Shown here in pieces: positions 9,389 through 20,456 of a DNA stretch of 64,000 nt. The stretch's first letter is position 1. Every line of letters starts with the position of its first letter. Both the position numbers and the translations under genes were made by a program. Location: NCBI GenBank assembly GCA_013001595.1, contig JABDMH010000082.1, forward strand, positions 1-64,000, in the 5' to 3' direction. Source of the DNA: Saprospiraceae bacterium. GTDB taxonomy: Bacteria > Bacteroidota > Bacteroidia > Chitinophagales > Saprospiraceae. Below the pieces are notes generated by a model. It had not been told where the DNA came from, did not search any database, and saw nothing but the letters and a program-made list of their open reading frames with translations.

Positions 9389-10867
9389 CTATAGCCAGCA
9401 AACATCCATGCCAAGTTGCCTTGCAAAACATTCCAGTTGTTTACCCACATGGCCAGGCGCTGCAATGGAATGATGGCTGAAACCATGATGCATCAGTTCT
9501 TCAAAATATTGCTTGACTGGTTTGTGAACCCTGACGATCATATATGATTCATTAATACTCATGGGGGGTGTATCTAGTAATTCTCCCTCGCTGATAAGTA
9601 ATCGCCAGCCCTTTGTATCTTGGATAGCATGGGTCATTGTGATGGGCCCCGGTTTATAGGTAGATTCAAATCCAACCGAGTTTCCCTCAAATCCCCAATT
9701 TTCGCAGGCCGGTTTAATATATACAGGGCGGTCCTCACGACATTCTCGTGGATCGATAAAACCGTGTCCAAGAAGCATGATTGCATTCAAGGACTTATCC
9801 ATTTCTTCCCACTCACCATAAAAAGCTGTATGCCCAGTAAAATCCTTAAGCACCTTACTCAAAATACAGCCCAACACATCCCCTTCCGTAACCGCCACTG
9901 CTTGATCTTTGGAGAGTATTTCCGATAGACCGAGATAGCACGAAGCATTGGCTTTGACCTCAATATGGTGTTGACCAAGTAAGACCAAACCATTCAGTTT
10001 ATATCGCTTGACCAGATCTTGGAGTGCTATGCCCAGACGTGCCGATCTGGTAATGTCTTCATCTTCAAGGTCAACGACCGTGAATTCTGATCTTGACTGC
10101 TCACATAAGGCTTTGATACGTGGATCGGTATCACCATTTTCCTCGTATATATTCATCAGGTGATCGATGTTGATATCCATCACATGTGGACCAAATTTTC
10201 CCGTTACTGCCGTCTTATCAAAATTAAAATCATACATACCTCGGAAGACGTGCCCCACCACACCAATGGTCATATTCCTGAGATTCTTTATGGTAGTAAA
10301 CACCTGAATCAGGCGATCAATATCCTCATAGGCCTCGTCGTCGTCAATTGCACCCGCCACTGATTCATATTTTTCATATTTGCCCATCTTTCTGAAGCCT
10401 CCCGTGAGCTGAATGACGCCCATGGGACCAGAATTGCGGAGACTCTGATCATAACCTGAATTAAAATCTATTTTACTATGGGCCTGTGATGCAAAGCAAA
10501 TCAATGGAATGTTGTCGGCAAGATGGCCAAGTGCCTGGTGAACGAAGTAATCAGGACAATAGGTGCCCTCGGATATAATAAGCAAATCGATGTGGTCATG
10601 CTTAAATCTTCGTCCGGCTTCATCTGCCGTATCCAGTGTTTCGACAAGACCAGGATAAATGATATGGTGATTTTGGCTCAGGCGGTCAGCGATCGTCTCC
10701 ATATCCTGAACCACCTGCTCACGAAGTCCCTCGTACATGCGCCAATATTCAAAATAACCACAAGCAAGAAAACCAATCTTTAGTTTTTGATCATCACTTT
10801 TCTCAGTTAGTAAATCGCCACTCTTTTTCCCTTTGGTGACTTCAAATGATTGAATGATCTCTTCCAT
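9389..10867 (-). CDS. L-fucose/L-arabinose isomerase-like protein (copy B)
   Basis: 492 aa; LKIGFLACGYFEYWRMYEGLREQ...YPGLVETLDTADEAGRRF...GFSHHSIAAPGHVGKQLECFARQLG; same architecture as the 4299..5741 product. Confidence 0.77.
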   Translation of the reverse strand: MEEIIQSFEVTKGKKSGDLLTEKSDDQKLKIGFLACGYFEYWRMYEGLREQVVQDMETIADRLSQNHHIIYPGLVETLDTADEAGRRFKHDHIDLLIISEGTYCPDYFVHQALGHLADNIPLICFASQAHSKIDFNSGYDQSLRNSGPMGVIQLTGGFRKMGKYEKYESVAGAIDDDEAYEDIDRLIQVFTTIKNLRNMTIGVVGHVFRGMYDFNFDKTAVTGKFGPHVMDINIDHLMNIYEENGDTDPRIKALCEQSRSEFTVVDLEDEDITRSARLGIALQDLVKRYKLNGLVLLGQHHIEVKANASCYLGLSEILSKDQAVAVTEGDVLGCILSKVLKDFTGHTAFYGEWEEMDKSLNAIMLLGHGFIDPRECREDRPVYIKPACENWGFEGNSVGFESTYKPGPITMTHAIQDTKGWRLLISEGELLDTPPMSINESYMIVRVHKPVKQYFEELMHHGFSHHSIAAPGHVGKQLECFARQLGMDVCWL

Positions 10868-11039
10868 ATCTCTGATTTTTAATGCTTAAATTAAGACAAC
10901 TTCCAAGTTCTTCAAAACTTCGGATGAAAATCCCAGCAGATAATTCTTGCATAGGCTGTCACACATAAGTATCAATGTGCATGGCCAATCTCCTTTGCCA
11001 ATTCCTTGATCTGATGAACGGTCATTTTATGCCATCGAC

Positions 11040-12242
11040 CTATTCGCGTCTATCCAAAGACTCTTTTTTAGATCCCACCAATTTTGTGGCTGTAGCTTCC
11101 GGGGGTTTGAGATGAGTATCCATCCATCCGTACATGAGTTGTCTAGATTCATGAGCTACGGAATGTCCGCGACCGCGGACATAAAAAGCAAAATTTTCGG
11201 GGGCATCTTCCAGCTCATAAATATCCATCAGTTTCATCATCAGCAAAACTCTCTGCCTTTGAGTGAGACCATCGCCGTAATTGAGTCCAGATAAATCTAA
11301 AAAAGCACGAGGTGCAATCAACGCCATGATTTGGTGAAAATCTATGGGTGGCATTTCACCATGTAAGAGACCATCCCGGATATATTTAAAATAGACATAC
11401 CAATGATCTCGAGCCCAGGCTTCGACCTTGCGATTATGTCGAAAAAAAGACGCGGAACAATTCGAGGCGGAGGCTTTGATCTGTTCATCGTAAGCAGCTA
11501 AGAAGAAAGATCCATGACCACCCAGTGAATGACCCAGTGCACCTATCCGTTCTTTGTCCACCTGATCGAGCGTTTCTAAAACATCTATGGCTATGGAATG
11601 CTCAAAAGTAAACTTGCCGACAGCGGTCCAATTGGGATGCTTCTGATAAAAGGTGGCTGTTTCATATGCACCTTCTGTGGGAGTCCGATGTCCAGATACA
11701 AAATGTTCCGGGGCAATGACAACATAACCCTGCCGGCATAAATGATCCAAGTAAGCCTTATCCGGATTGTCAATCAGTCCTGCAGCACGCATTTTTCCAT
11801 GCTCGTAGATACCGTGTAAGACTACAATGGCCGGAGCCACACTTTCTAAATGAAGTGGAATACCCAGATACGCATGGGCGCGTTCGTCTTCCGCCACAGC
11901 ATAGCTGACGAGTTGACGCTTATACAATCCTTCAACCAAGACCTCTTCGTGAACTCGCAGATCAAGTGCAGGTTTTTGCGGCTTGTATGCATCCCGGAGT
12001 AGATCCAAGTACCGCTCCCTAAGTTGCAATTTACGGACAGTCCAATCTTCCTTTGTTTTTATTCCGTGGGTGAGGTCATCCCAAGACGATTTGATTTCTG
12101 GTACGAGAAAAAGTTCCGTTTGACTAACTTGGGCAGAGAGCCGCAAGGTGCACAGCCCGGTAAACAGTAAGATCAATAGATGGCATCTCTTCATGATTAA
12201 TATTAGAACATTTTGCTGAAAACGGTCAAACATTAAAGCCAA
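11040..12242 (-). CDS. Secreted alpha/beta hydrolase (acetyl-xylan-esterase / dienelactone-hydrolase-like)
   Basis: AIVVLHGIYEHGKMRAAG...GALGHSLGGHGSFFLAAYDEQIKASASNCSA; GHSLGG nucleophile elbow. Start may be the internal Met MKRCHLLILLFTGL. Confidence 0.78.
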   Translation of the reverse strand: MALMFDRFQQNVLILIMKRCHLLILLFTGLCTLRLSAQVSQTELFLVPEIKSSWDDLTHGIKTKEDWTVRKLQLRERYLDLLRDAYKPQKPALDLRVHEEVLVEGLYKRQLVSYAVAEDERAHAYLGIPLHLESVAPAIVVLHGIYEHGKMRAAGLIDNPDKAYLDHLCRQGYVVIAPEHFVSGHRTPTEGAYETATFYQKHPNWTAVGKFTFEHSIAIDVLETLDQVDKERIGALGHSLGGHGSFFLAAYDEQIKASASNCSASFFRHNRKVEAWARDHWYVYFKYIRDGLLHGEMPPIDFHQIMALIAPRAFLDLSGLNYGDGLTQRQRVLLMMKLMDIYELEDAPENFAFYVRGRGHSVAHESRQLMYGWMDTHLKPPEATATKLVGSKKESLDRRE

Positions 12243-12386
12243 AAACTACTCGTTCATATGGTCTATCCAGTTGATACTACCCAATCGATACACCATATAA
12301 ATAAGGGGCTAATAATTCCTTCCGCAGGAGTCGGATTCGTTCGAAATTCAGATACTGAAAAAAGCAGGCCTATATTTTTTCAGATC

Positions 12387-13205
12387 CTATCTTAATTCCA
12401 GCAATGCCCAAACCGGCTTATGATCGGAAAGGTGTTTTTCCATTTCAAGGATATTGCCATCAATAGCTTTCATTCTTTGGGGATTGTATATTACATGGTC
12501 AATGACCTCGCCACTCCCAGTGTCTTCAGGTTTCAGCGCATTATATGTATTTAGCTTTGTACAATCCATACCTAACTCCTTCCAGCTCACATCTAGTCCC
12601 ACCTCCATAAACATCTTGTGATACTGGCTTATTGAGTCATCGCTTATGGGTACAAAGTTAAAGTCACCGGCAACCACAGCCAGTTCCCTATGTTGTCTTT
12701 CCTTCAGATAATTTACAAAGGTCCGTACTTTGTTGGTCGTTTCATCTATATGAGCCTGATCCCTCCACCCGAAAGGAAAGTGAACCGAATAAATGACAAA
12801 CTCAGTATCATCAATCTTCATTTTGGCACGGGTGGCTGTATGCAGCGAATCAGCCATTAAAACCTCCTCGTAATCGTAGAGCGGTAATCGGCTAGCAATG
12901 GTTTTGTATTTATCCTTATGTCCGGCAGTAGAATATCTTCCTACCATGATATGATTCAGATTCATAACTGACCCAACCTCCTTTGTCCAGTCACCACCGG
13001 GTGCTTCGGAAAAACAAATCACATCAAAATGATAGTCTTTCAGCGCCTCACCTATTTCAGTGGCCGATGCATGCTTGCTGTATTCCACATTATATGCAGC
13101 CACCTTTATCTGAATCGCATCTTCATTCTCGACTTGCTTAGGTGTTGGATTATTTCCACATGAAAATGTAAGCAGAGCTACAAGTACCAATAATAGAATT
13201 CTCAT
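12387..13205 (-). CDS. Endonuclease/exonuclease/phosphatase-family lipoprotein
   Basis: Lipobox LLTFSC; VAAYNVEYSKHASATEIGEAL...FDVICFSEAPGG...VVAGDFNFVP...HLSDHKPVWALLE. Confidence 0.82.
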   Translation of the reverse strand: MRILLLVLVALLTFSCGNNPTPKQVENEDAIQIKVAAYNVEYSKHASATEIGEALKDYHFDVICFSEAPGGDWTKEVGSVMNLNHIMVGRYSTAGHKDKYKTIASRLPLYDYEEVLMADSLHTATRAKMKIDDTEFVIYSVHFPFGWRDQAHIDETTNKVRTFVNYLKERQHRELAVVAGDFNFVPISDDSISQYHKMFMEVGLDVSWKELGMDCTKLNTYNALKPEDTGSGEVIDHVIYNPQRMKAIDGNILEMEKHLSDHKPVWALLELR

Positions 13206-14024
13206 TTTTTTTAGAATCTAGCTTATATATCATTGAATTAAGATCAACTTCTTCCTACGTCTTGGCACATCAATATTCACTTAGCAACCACCATCTCAAA
13301 CATCACCCCTCACCGATTAATCAACATCTTCAAAGAACCACGGTTAAACACCTACATTTTTGGTTTGAATTCTATCAATATTGACAATTTCTGGAATGAC
13401 ATGTTCAACACGTCCTTGCTGGCGAGATATGCTACTTAGTCAACCCAGTCTACAAAATCGCCAAATCAAAAATGGTTCTCTTGGCGATCTTTTCATTTTG
13501 TAAAGATGCCACTTTCTAGCGTACGCACTTGGTTATTTTTCCGGCCACTACAAAGATAATTTGGAACGCAGGTGACCATACCCATATAGCCTAAAGCAAA
13601 AAACCAGATCTGCACATTAGAGGGCTGTTCATCCTCCAAATTACAGCACTAGACCTATTTCCTAGATCTTTCCTAGGCAACATTCTTGAAGGGTTTACCA
13701 TGCTGGCTCATGTTTTTGGTCTATGAGGCAGCTAAATCGCAACCTTTGGTAGTGTTTTTGCATGAAAGGGTAACTCTTCGACGCTGAACTTCAGAACTTC
13801 ATGGACCATAGATTTAGGTACATCCTTGCTGAGGAGTTATTTTCATGTTCCCTATCCCCCTTACATTTACTGTCTCCAAATGGCGTTTCCTGGCAATGCA
13901 GTTTTGTCCCGCATTTGCTAGGTACGAAACACATCGATTATAATCCGGTCATCGTTCAAGAAAACGATATTAGGTACTATTCTATACAATGATCTATGTC
14001 GTCAAATACTCCTATTTTTTCTTC

Positions 14025-15101
14025 TCACTGCATGAGGTATTCCAACGAGAATCTGCTCTGCGGGCGGATTAGGAATCTATCCACTACAGGAGAATAGGTT
14101 TGAATATTAATAGTGTTTTTCTCAGGATAGAAAGTTAAGATCCGTAAGAAACCACTTCCCGCCTTGATCTCAGGGATGTCCCAATACCAGTAATCCGACT
14201 GAATCTGGTGCACGGTATTTCCCTTCTGGCCTTTGCTGGTCAGCAAGTTCTCTCTGGCATGTCCAGAAAGAACCAGAAAAATATTCTTGTGCTTGCTGAT
14301 GAATTTATTCCAGGTTGCTTTCCCTGAGTTACCCTGTACCATGTACCTGTCAACATCTGTTCGTTGTCCCTTCTTTCCCGCTAGATACGCATGGGTAACA
14401 ATGATGATCCGATGGTCAGGATAGTGTTCAACAACATCATTAGCCCATGCGAGGGTCTCGTCCCTGGGTTTAAACTCCAGGGTGAGTATAAGAAACTTCA
14501 TCCCACCAGCATTCATGAAGAGGTAGTAGTTTTCGGTCTTGCCTTCTTCTCGAAAATGTAAATTTTTATTACTGCCGAAATGTAAGTCGTATAAAGGGTT
14601 ATTTATAAATCGCGAAGGTTTGAAGTAGGAGCTGAATCGGCTTTCCCGAGAATGACTTGTCTTACGATCACTTGGTGAGTATCCCATATCATGATTTCCC
14701 GAACACATTATATAAGGGACATGGTGGTCAATGGTCTTGAAAGCTGTATCAGCTATCTTCCATTCTTCATCGTGGTCAGTTTGGGTGATATCTCCAACAT
14801 GAGCCACCATGACAACATTCAGCTTCTTCCTGTTCTTTCTGATCCACTCAGTCTGCGTGAAGAAACAGTGTCGCTGATCACCAATACCTGGCCAATGCTT
14901 CTGTGTCTCTTTATGTCTGACATCAGCATAACCCTGAGTGTCCGGCAGAACCACAATCGTGAATGGTTTATGCAGTTTTCCTTTCCCATAGGAGATACAT
15001 CCGCTATTCAAAATTAACATTGCCATGAAAGCAAGCGACAAGAGTAACTTCGTTCCGATATCGATATTTTTTTGATCCATGCCTAGCTTTTTTAATTCCA
15101 T
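14025..15101 (-). CDS. Metallophosphoesterase (calcineurin-like)
   Basis: FTIVVLPDTQGYA...VMVAHVGDITQTDHDEEW...YIMCSGNHDMGYSPSDR...IIIVTHAYL...LVLSGHARE. Confidence 0.87.
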   Translation of the reverse strand: MELKKLGMDQKNIDIGTKLLLSLAFMAMLILNSGCISYGKGKLHKPFTIVVLPDTQGYADVRHKETQKHWPGIGDQRHCFFTQTEWIRKNRKKLNVVMVAHVGDITQTDHDEEWKIADTAFKTIDHHVPYIMCSGNHDMGYSPSDRKTSHSRESRFSSYFKPSRFINNPLYDLHFGSNKNLHFREEGKTENYYLFMNAGGMKFLILTLEFKPRDETLAWANDVVEHYPDHRIIIVTHAYLAGKKGQRTDVDRYMVQGNSGKATWNKFISKHKNIFLVLSGHARENLLTSKGQKGNTVHQIQSDYWYWDIPEIKAGSGFLRILTFYPEKNTINIQTYSPVVDRFLIRPQSRFSLEYLMQ

Positions 15102-15453
15102 TCAAGGTTTAGAACCTCAAACTTCTGTTCGATAAATTTCAATGTTTTATCACAGTATCAAAAATTCTAAAAGAAACTCACACGGGTACTGGTTTGGAAG
15201 TTTTGATTCAGCGGATTGGCCTGGCAATGATTTCGGTCCGAGCCCCTGCACTCACCATCCTGCCTCCTTCCCGGTATCAAGGGTTTGCGTTTAACTTGTT
15301 GGTAAAGACGAAGAGGTCATTTTTCCGGTGTAGCTTTCAATACCTGTAATTAATGAAGCCGTATTACTATTGACATCCTGATCATGATTAATCTGCTTCG
15401 GTCATGGTACTGTCAATAGAACAGGCGTGTCTCACCCATTTGCAAACTTCAGC

Positions 15454-16470
15454 CTACTTAGATGCCTTCCCCGGCCACTCCCAATCCAATAAATCACCAC
15501 TCCAAGCAATCCCTAAGGAGGCATTTTTATCAAAGTCTCCTTCTTGCTCCGTATTCGGACCCGAACCATGAAAAAACATCAGATACTTTCCAAATCGTGG
15601 ATCTCCTTTTAGGTTTATGACCGTACCAGCTGTAATTCTTCCTTTTGCCCATACCCATTGATCTTGTCCCAATGTGATCGGCCTTCCCCAATCCGTCCAA
15701 ATTCTAAGATCTGATGACCGCTTAATGGATATTGCATTAGAAGGAGAATGGAATAGGATATACTCATTATGTTCGTTTAACACACTGACATTTTCTCCAG
15801 ACTCTGTATGGCCATAAAATGTCCAGTTTCGCAAGTCATGACTGTACGACATACTCACGCCATTTTGTTTATAAAAGCACCACCATTTACCCTTCTCATC
15901 TTTATCTTCTAACAGATAGGGATCAATCATTCTACCCATATCGGCAATTTCAATCTCGGGACCCTTAACTCTTATTATTTCGGGCTCACTCCAGTTTTCC
16001 AAGTCCAGACTGCGCATGATGTAAATCCTGGCATCGGCCGATCCGTACCTGGTCGCATCTGTATCTCTGAGTCCGGGTCGAGGATACGTCTGCAAACAAA
16101 GGATCCACTCATTTTCAAATCGGATTACGTTTCCGGGGCTGCAGAAATTTAGATTCTGATCTCTTGGCGTAATTATTTTAGCCGAGCTCCAGTGCATTAA
16201 GTCCGCTGATTTATTAGTCGCGGTGTATGAATAAATCAGACTGTCTTCCGACCGCACAAGTGTGTAAAAGAGATGAAATATATTTTCATGAAATAAAATT
16301 GCTGGATCGCGGTAGGCTATTGAATCGTTTCCTTTAAATACAATTGGAGATTCTAGGGCACTTAGCATGTTTTCCTGTGCCTGTGAATTCTGGCAGGTAA
16401 GGAGAAGCAACAGAATCAATAAATTTAGCTTAGTTAAGCCTTTCCTCGTCTTCTCATCATTAGCACTCAT
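15454..16470 (-). CDS. GH43-like five-bladed propeller glycosidase
   Basis: Signal peptide; ESPIVFKGNDSIAYRDPAILFHENIFHLFYTLVRSEDSLIYSYTATNKSADLMHWS. Confidence 0.72.
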   Translation of the reverse strand: MSANDEKTRKGLTKLNLLILLLLLTCQNSQAQENMLSALESPIVFKGNDSIAYRDPAILFHENIFHLFYTLVRSEDSLIYSYTATNKSADLMHWSSAKIITPRDQNLNFCSPGNVIRFENEWILCLQTYPRPGLRDTDATRYGSADARIYIMRSLDLENWSEPEIIRVKGPEIEIADMGRMIDPYLLEDKDEKGKWWCFYKQNGVSMSYSHDLRNWTFYGHTESGENVSVLNEHNEYILFHSPSNAISIKRSSDLRIWTDWGRPITLGQDQWVWAKGRITAGTVINLKGDPRFGKYLMFFHGSGPNTEQEGDFDKNASLGIAWSGDLLDWEWPGKASK

Positions 16471-16495
16471 GTTCCTAATAATTTGTCTGTTTTAT

Positions 16496-17095
16496 TCATT
16501 TGGCCGGCCGTAAAGGGTTCCATTTTTTAAGGAATGTTATCTTCGGCTTACCCGTTTTTTCATCCATATGAATGGGAAGAAACAAATATCTTGATTGATT
16601 TATATCTGCTTTGTTTGGAATCCACCACTGATCGCACAAGGCCATCACAATGTCGGACTCCTTTAGATAAATGAGATCGGTCACCTGGGAGTTCCAGGTA
16701 CTTTTCTCACTAATATCATCCTGTTTAATATAATTTCCAAGCGGTGAATCGGCCACTGCGCATACGGTCTCTGGTCCAGCCCAACCATGCACGCCTGAAC
16801 CAACCGCGATGTACTTTCCTTTGTACTTGATCAGGCTGGGTGCTTCCACTCCTTTTTCGAAGGCATAAATTCCATCCTTGTTGCTGCTCAGGTAGTCATC
16901 ACTCAATCTATCGATTCGAATCGCATATCGGCCGTTACAACCATCACAAAACTTAGTAGCCACCGTCTCGTGATCGCAATAAATAACATATGCCTTGCCA
17001 TCATCATCCTTAAATACATTCATATCTGATGCAAACCCATTAGAGGTACCCAACTCTCGTGGGCCAAGTGACGTGAATGGACCTTCGGGATGAGA
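16496..17095 (-). pseudogene. C-terminal half of a GH43-like glycosidase, N-terminus deleted
   Basis: Frame reads SHPEGPFTSLGPRELGTSNGFASDMNVFKDDDGKAYVIYCDHETVATKF...EAPSLIKYKGKYIAVGSGVHGWAGPE; no signal peptide or N-terminal blade; joined out of frame to the sulfatase remnant. Confidence 0.72.
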
Positions 17096-17867
17096 TATAA
17101 CCGAGCCATTTATCGAAAAGCCCTGTCATCGGATGGGATTCGAGACCCAAATAAACCTTGTCGCGTTGGGATTCGATCGTACCGCTCTTGTCTGATTCGA
17201 GTATGCTTAAAAAGTTTTGTCCGGTCATGTCTTCTGTTGCTTCCAAGCCAGCAGCTTCCAAAAACGTGTATGGGGGAAGTTCAATCGTACTTAGGTCACG
17301 TCCATCTGGTTCGTATTTAAATGGGCGTTGGCCCAAATTCGTACCCCACCAAAAACAAAATGGTTCATCCTGGTTCTTGTTCTTGAGAAATTGTGAAATG
17401 ACAACTTCTTTACCGGTAAGTGGCTGCCGTAGATCATCGGGAGACAACCAACCAGGGCCCCATCCCTTGCCTTGATGGGCAATTTGATAAACTGCCTTTT
17501 TAAGCAAATCTGGATAAATCTCAAAATCTTGGTGCAGGGTCCCTGCGAAAACGGCAGCATCTCGCAAGCGCCAAATATCCTGGCTCGTCAACAGAACAGA
17601 GCGGGCTGGATGACATACGGGTGAGCTTGCGAACGCATTGGTGAACCTGATGCCCTCTTTAGCAACCTTATCGATGTTTAGAGTTTTTGCAAATTCCCCT
17701 CCATATGATCCCCAATCCTTCATAGACATGTCATCGGCAATCATGAATAGAATGTTGGGTCGATTATCAGCAGTACCATTCTCAGACTTTTCTACCTGGC
17801 CAACACCTAGCAAAGCATTTAGTAAGAATATGACTGTAATGCAGCCTATTTTCAAATTCTTAATCAT
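17090..17867 (-). pseudogene. Sulfatase with internal deletion; N-terminal CHPAR motif retained, C-terminal region lost
   Basis: NILFMIADDMSMKDWGSYGGEFAKTLNIDKVAKEGIRFTNAFASSPVCHPARSVLLTSQDIW...PDGRDLSTIELPPY|TFLEAAGLEATEDMTGQNFLSIL; the usual section between ELPPY and TFLEAAG is missing. Confidence 0.8.
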
Positions 17868-17876
17868 AAGTCCATT

Positions 17877-19133
17877 CTACATTTCATACTGAGGAATCTT
17901 CATCCACTCCCCACCATTGAGTGCGGATTGGTGGGCGATCACTCCGGCAAGAGTCATGTTTAGCGCCTCACTCACATCTACGATGGGTTTTTGATCCAGG
18001 AGAATGGATTCAATAAAGTTGTTGGTAAGTTGCCCATGCGAACCTCCGTGGCCACCGGGCTCAACACCGGGTGGCAGCGGGGGGCGGGCACCGTTGATTG
18101 CTTCGTCGTGTGGCTGCTGGCCATAGACCCTGCCCTTTTCACCGTGCGCATTTTTCATATCCCAGCTGACAGCCATGCGCGAAATACCATCCTCGCTGGT
18201 TTTGAACATGGCCACTTCTGTACCAAAAGGATTGTTGTATTGGTTATCCTTGTACTCGTCATATATTCCTGTCGTACCCAATGCTGAAACTTCTGTCAGT
18301 CGCCCCCCTGAGACGGAGATATAATATGCGGTTGAATGGGTGGGGTACCACATGGGTGGCAATCCTCTGCGCCATCCGTAGTAGTCAATCTCTCCGTTTT
18401 TGGGGTTGAAACTGGTAAGTCCCTGTAGACCAAAGTCATGGTAGTACTCTCCCTCAGAATAAACAATCTTACCCAATGCCCCTGCCTGGTATTGCTTTCT
18501 TTTCTCGTAGAGATCCGCATGAAAGGTTGATGTCTCATTCATCATGTATTTCATGCCACTTCTTTTGACGGCATTAAATAATTCTTCCGCTTGCCCCTCT
18601 GCTTCAAATCCAAAAACTGCAGGCACCGCAGAGACCACATGCTTGTCATGATTAAGTGCCATAATCGCCAGGCGTGCATGACTGGGTGCGTCTGTCGCAA
18701 TATATATAGCCTCGATACTTTTGTCCTTGATCATTTCCTCACAAGAAGAATATGTCTTAGGAGCACCGACTGCCTTAGCCAATGCTGCACAACGCGCGGG
18801 ATCAAGATCTGATGCGGCAACCACTTCAACATTCGGATGATTTTGATAGGAAAAAGAAGCACCAAAGTGACATAAACCATAGCCAGCGATACCTACGCGG
18901 ATTTTTCGGTCTGATTTTGATTGCCAACCATCCGAGGACTCAGGTACTATTTGCTTCGTCTGCTTTTTGTCTACCTCTTCGAACCCAGGAATGACATTGC
19001 CATCGGCATCTTTAGGTAGATTTTTATGACCTCCACAAGAAGTTAGTGAAAATGCTCCCACGGCTGTCGCCCCAATCCCAAGCTTTTGCATGAAGTCTCT
19101 TCGGTGGAGATTAGGTTTAACTTTATTTTTCAT
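17877..19133 (-). CDS. Gfo/Idh/MocA-family oxidoreductase with twin-arginine and lipobox-like signal
   Basis: HRRDFMQKLGIGATAVGAFSLTSCGG leader; IRVGIAGYGLCHFGASFSYQNHPNVEVVAASDLDPARCAALAK. Confidence 0.87.
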   Translation of the reverse strand: MKNKVKPNLHRRDFMQKLGIGATAVGAFSLTSCGGHKNLPKDADGNVIPGFEEVDKKQTKQIVPESSDGWQSKSDRKIRVGIAGYGLCHFGASFSYQNHPNVEVVAASDLDPARCAALAKAVGAPKTYSSCEEMIKDKSIEAIYIATDAPSHARLAIMALNHDKHVVSAVPAVFGFEAEGQAEELFNAVKRSGMKYMMNETSTFHADLYEKRKQYQAGALGKIVYSEGEYYHDFGLQGLTSFNPKNGEIDYYGWRRGLPPMWYPTHSTAYYISVSGGRLTEVSALGTTGIYDEYKDNQYNNPFGTEVAMFKTSEDGISRMAVSWDMKNAHGEKGRVYGQQPHDEAINGARPPLPPGVEPGGHGGSHGQLTNNFIESILLDQKPIVDVSEALNMTLAGVIAHQSALNGGEWMKIPQYEM

Positions 19134-19270
19134 AACTATATACTGTTTACTGTTAGTGTTATATTTTTCTTCTGTTCAATTCTTCATTTAATGATCGACG
19201 AAAACGCCGGTATAAGCTCCTCCTGCGAGGAAGTGATTTTTATTCTCCGAGGCTGTTTCAATCTTATTCA

Positions 19271-20449
19271 TTACCAATCTCCTATGCTGTTGTCTTTATA
19301 AAAAGTGCGTTGTAAAATCTCTTGTTTGAAAGGGTGTTTTTTTATTTCCTCTTCATTGATTTCAATGCCCAGTCCGGGTTTTGTATTCGGAAAAACGATC
19401 TGACCTTTAGGCTCCATAGTGAAGCCTTCAGTCACTATATCTTTTCTCCAGGGTACATCTTCAGTCACCGTTTCGCAGATGATGTAACTGGGTTGTGAAA
19501 AACCAAACTCCAAAGATGCCGCTGTGCTGATTGGGCCTTGCGGGTTGTGAGGAGCCAGGGCAATACGGTGTGCCTCGGCCAGTGCAGCTATGCGTTTGGC
19601 TTCACTGAGACCACCGCAATGTGTTATGTCGAGTTGGCAAATTTCACATCCACGAGCCTCAAACAGATCTTTGAATTGAGCCAGGTGCGTCAAGCGTTCG
19701 CCGGTGGCCACAGGAGTGGTCAGGGCTTTATTGATCATGCTCAAACCTTTGATACTTTCCGGCCAACAAGGTTCTTCGTAGAAATAAAGGTTGAAAGGCT
19801 CCAGTGCCTTTCCGAATTTGAGGCCCATTGCCGGAGAAGGTCGTGCATGGCAATCGACCATGATGTCAATGTCTTCGCCCACTGCCTCGCGCATGGCGGA
19901 CACATTATTTATGGCATAATTGATGGGTTTAGACCCTTCGATGGGCATGGTAGATGGTACGGCCATGGTTTTGAAAGCCGTGTATCCTTTTTCCACAGCT
20001 TCCTGAGCCAATTCACCAAATCGTTTGTGATCGTCATCGGCTGTTTCGTAAAAATCTTCCATCCTACCACCGCCAAGATGGGCATAGGTTCGGATATGGT
20101 CGCGAACAGGGCCTCCCCAGAGTTTGTTGCATGGAACGCCAAGAGATTTGCCCATGATGTCCCATAAGGCAATATCGATGCCTGCGATGGCTGTCGAGCG
20201 AACGATACCATTGCCATGCCAGAAATGCTGACGGTACATCATCTGCCAGAGATACTCGACACGGGTGGGGTCTTCTCCGATGAGCAATTGGCTCAGGTCT
20301 TCTATGGCCCCAACAACTCCACGAGTGTGCCATTCGAGCGTAGCTTCTCCCCAGCCAAAAAGCCCGGGTTCATCGGTGATCACTTTCACAAAGATCCAAT
20401 TACGCATTTTCGCATGACAGACATGAGTTTCGATTTTTGTTATTTTCAT
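19271..20449 (-). CDS. Enolase-superfamily sugar-acid dehydratase (galactonate-dehydratase-like)
   Basis: [46 protein letters not shown]...[26 protein letters not shown]...DCHARPSP...EEPCWPE; start placed at the internal Met at 20449. Confidence 0.86.
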   Translation of the reverse strand: MKITKIETHVCHAKMRNWIFVKVITDEPGLFGWGEATLEWHTRGVVGAIEDLSQLLIGEDPTRVEYLWQMMYRQHFWHGNGIVRSTAIAGIDIALWDIMGKSLGVPCNKLWGGPVRDHIRTYAHLGGGRMEDFYETADDDHKRFGELAQEAVEKGYTAFKTMAVPSTMPIEGSKPINYAINNVSAMREAVGEDIDIMVDCHARPSPAMGLKFGKALEPFNLYFYEEPCWPESIKGLSMINKALTTPVATGERLTHLAQFKDLFEARGCEICQLDITHCGGLSEAKRIAALAEAHRIALAPHNPQGPISTAASLEFGFSQPSYIICETVTEDVPWRKDIVTEGFTMEPKGQIVFPNTKPGLGIEINEEEIKKHPFKQEILQRTFYKDNSIGDW

Positions 20450-20456
20450 TTCAATA

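Noticed and set aside
10900-11039. Possible transketolase-like N-terminal remnant MTVHQIKELAKEIGHAH*
   Set aside because: Only about 17 residues of weak similarity before a stop.
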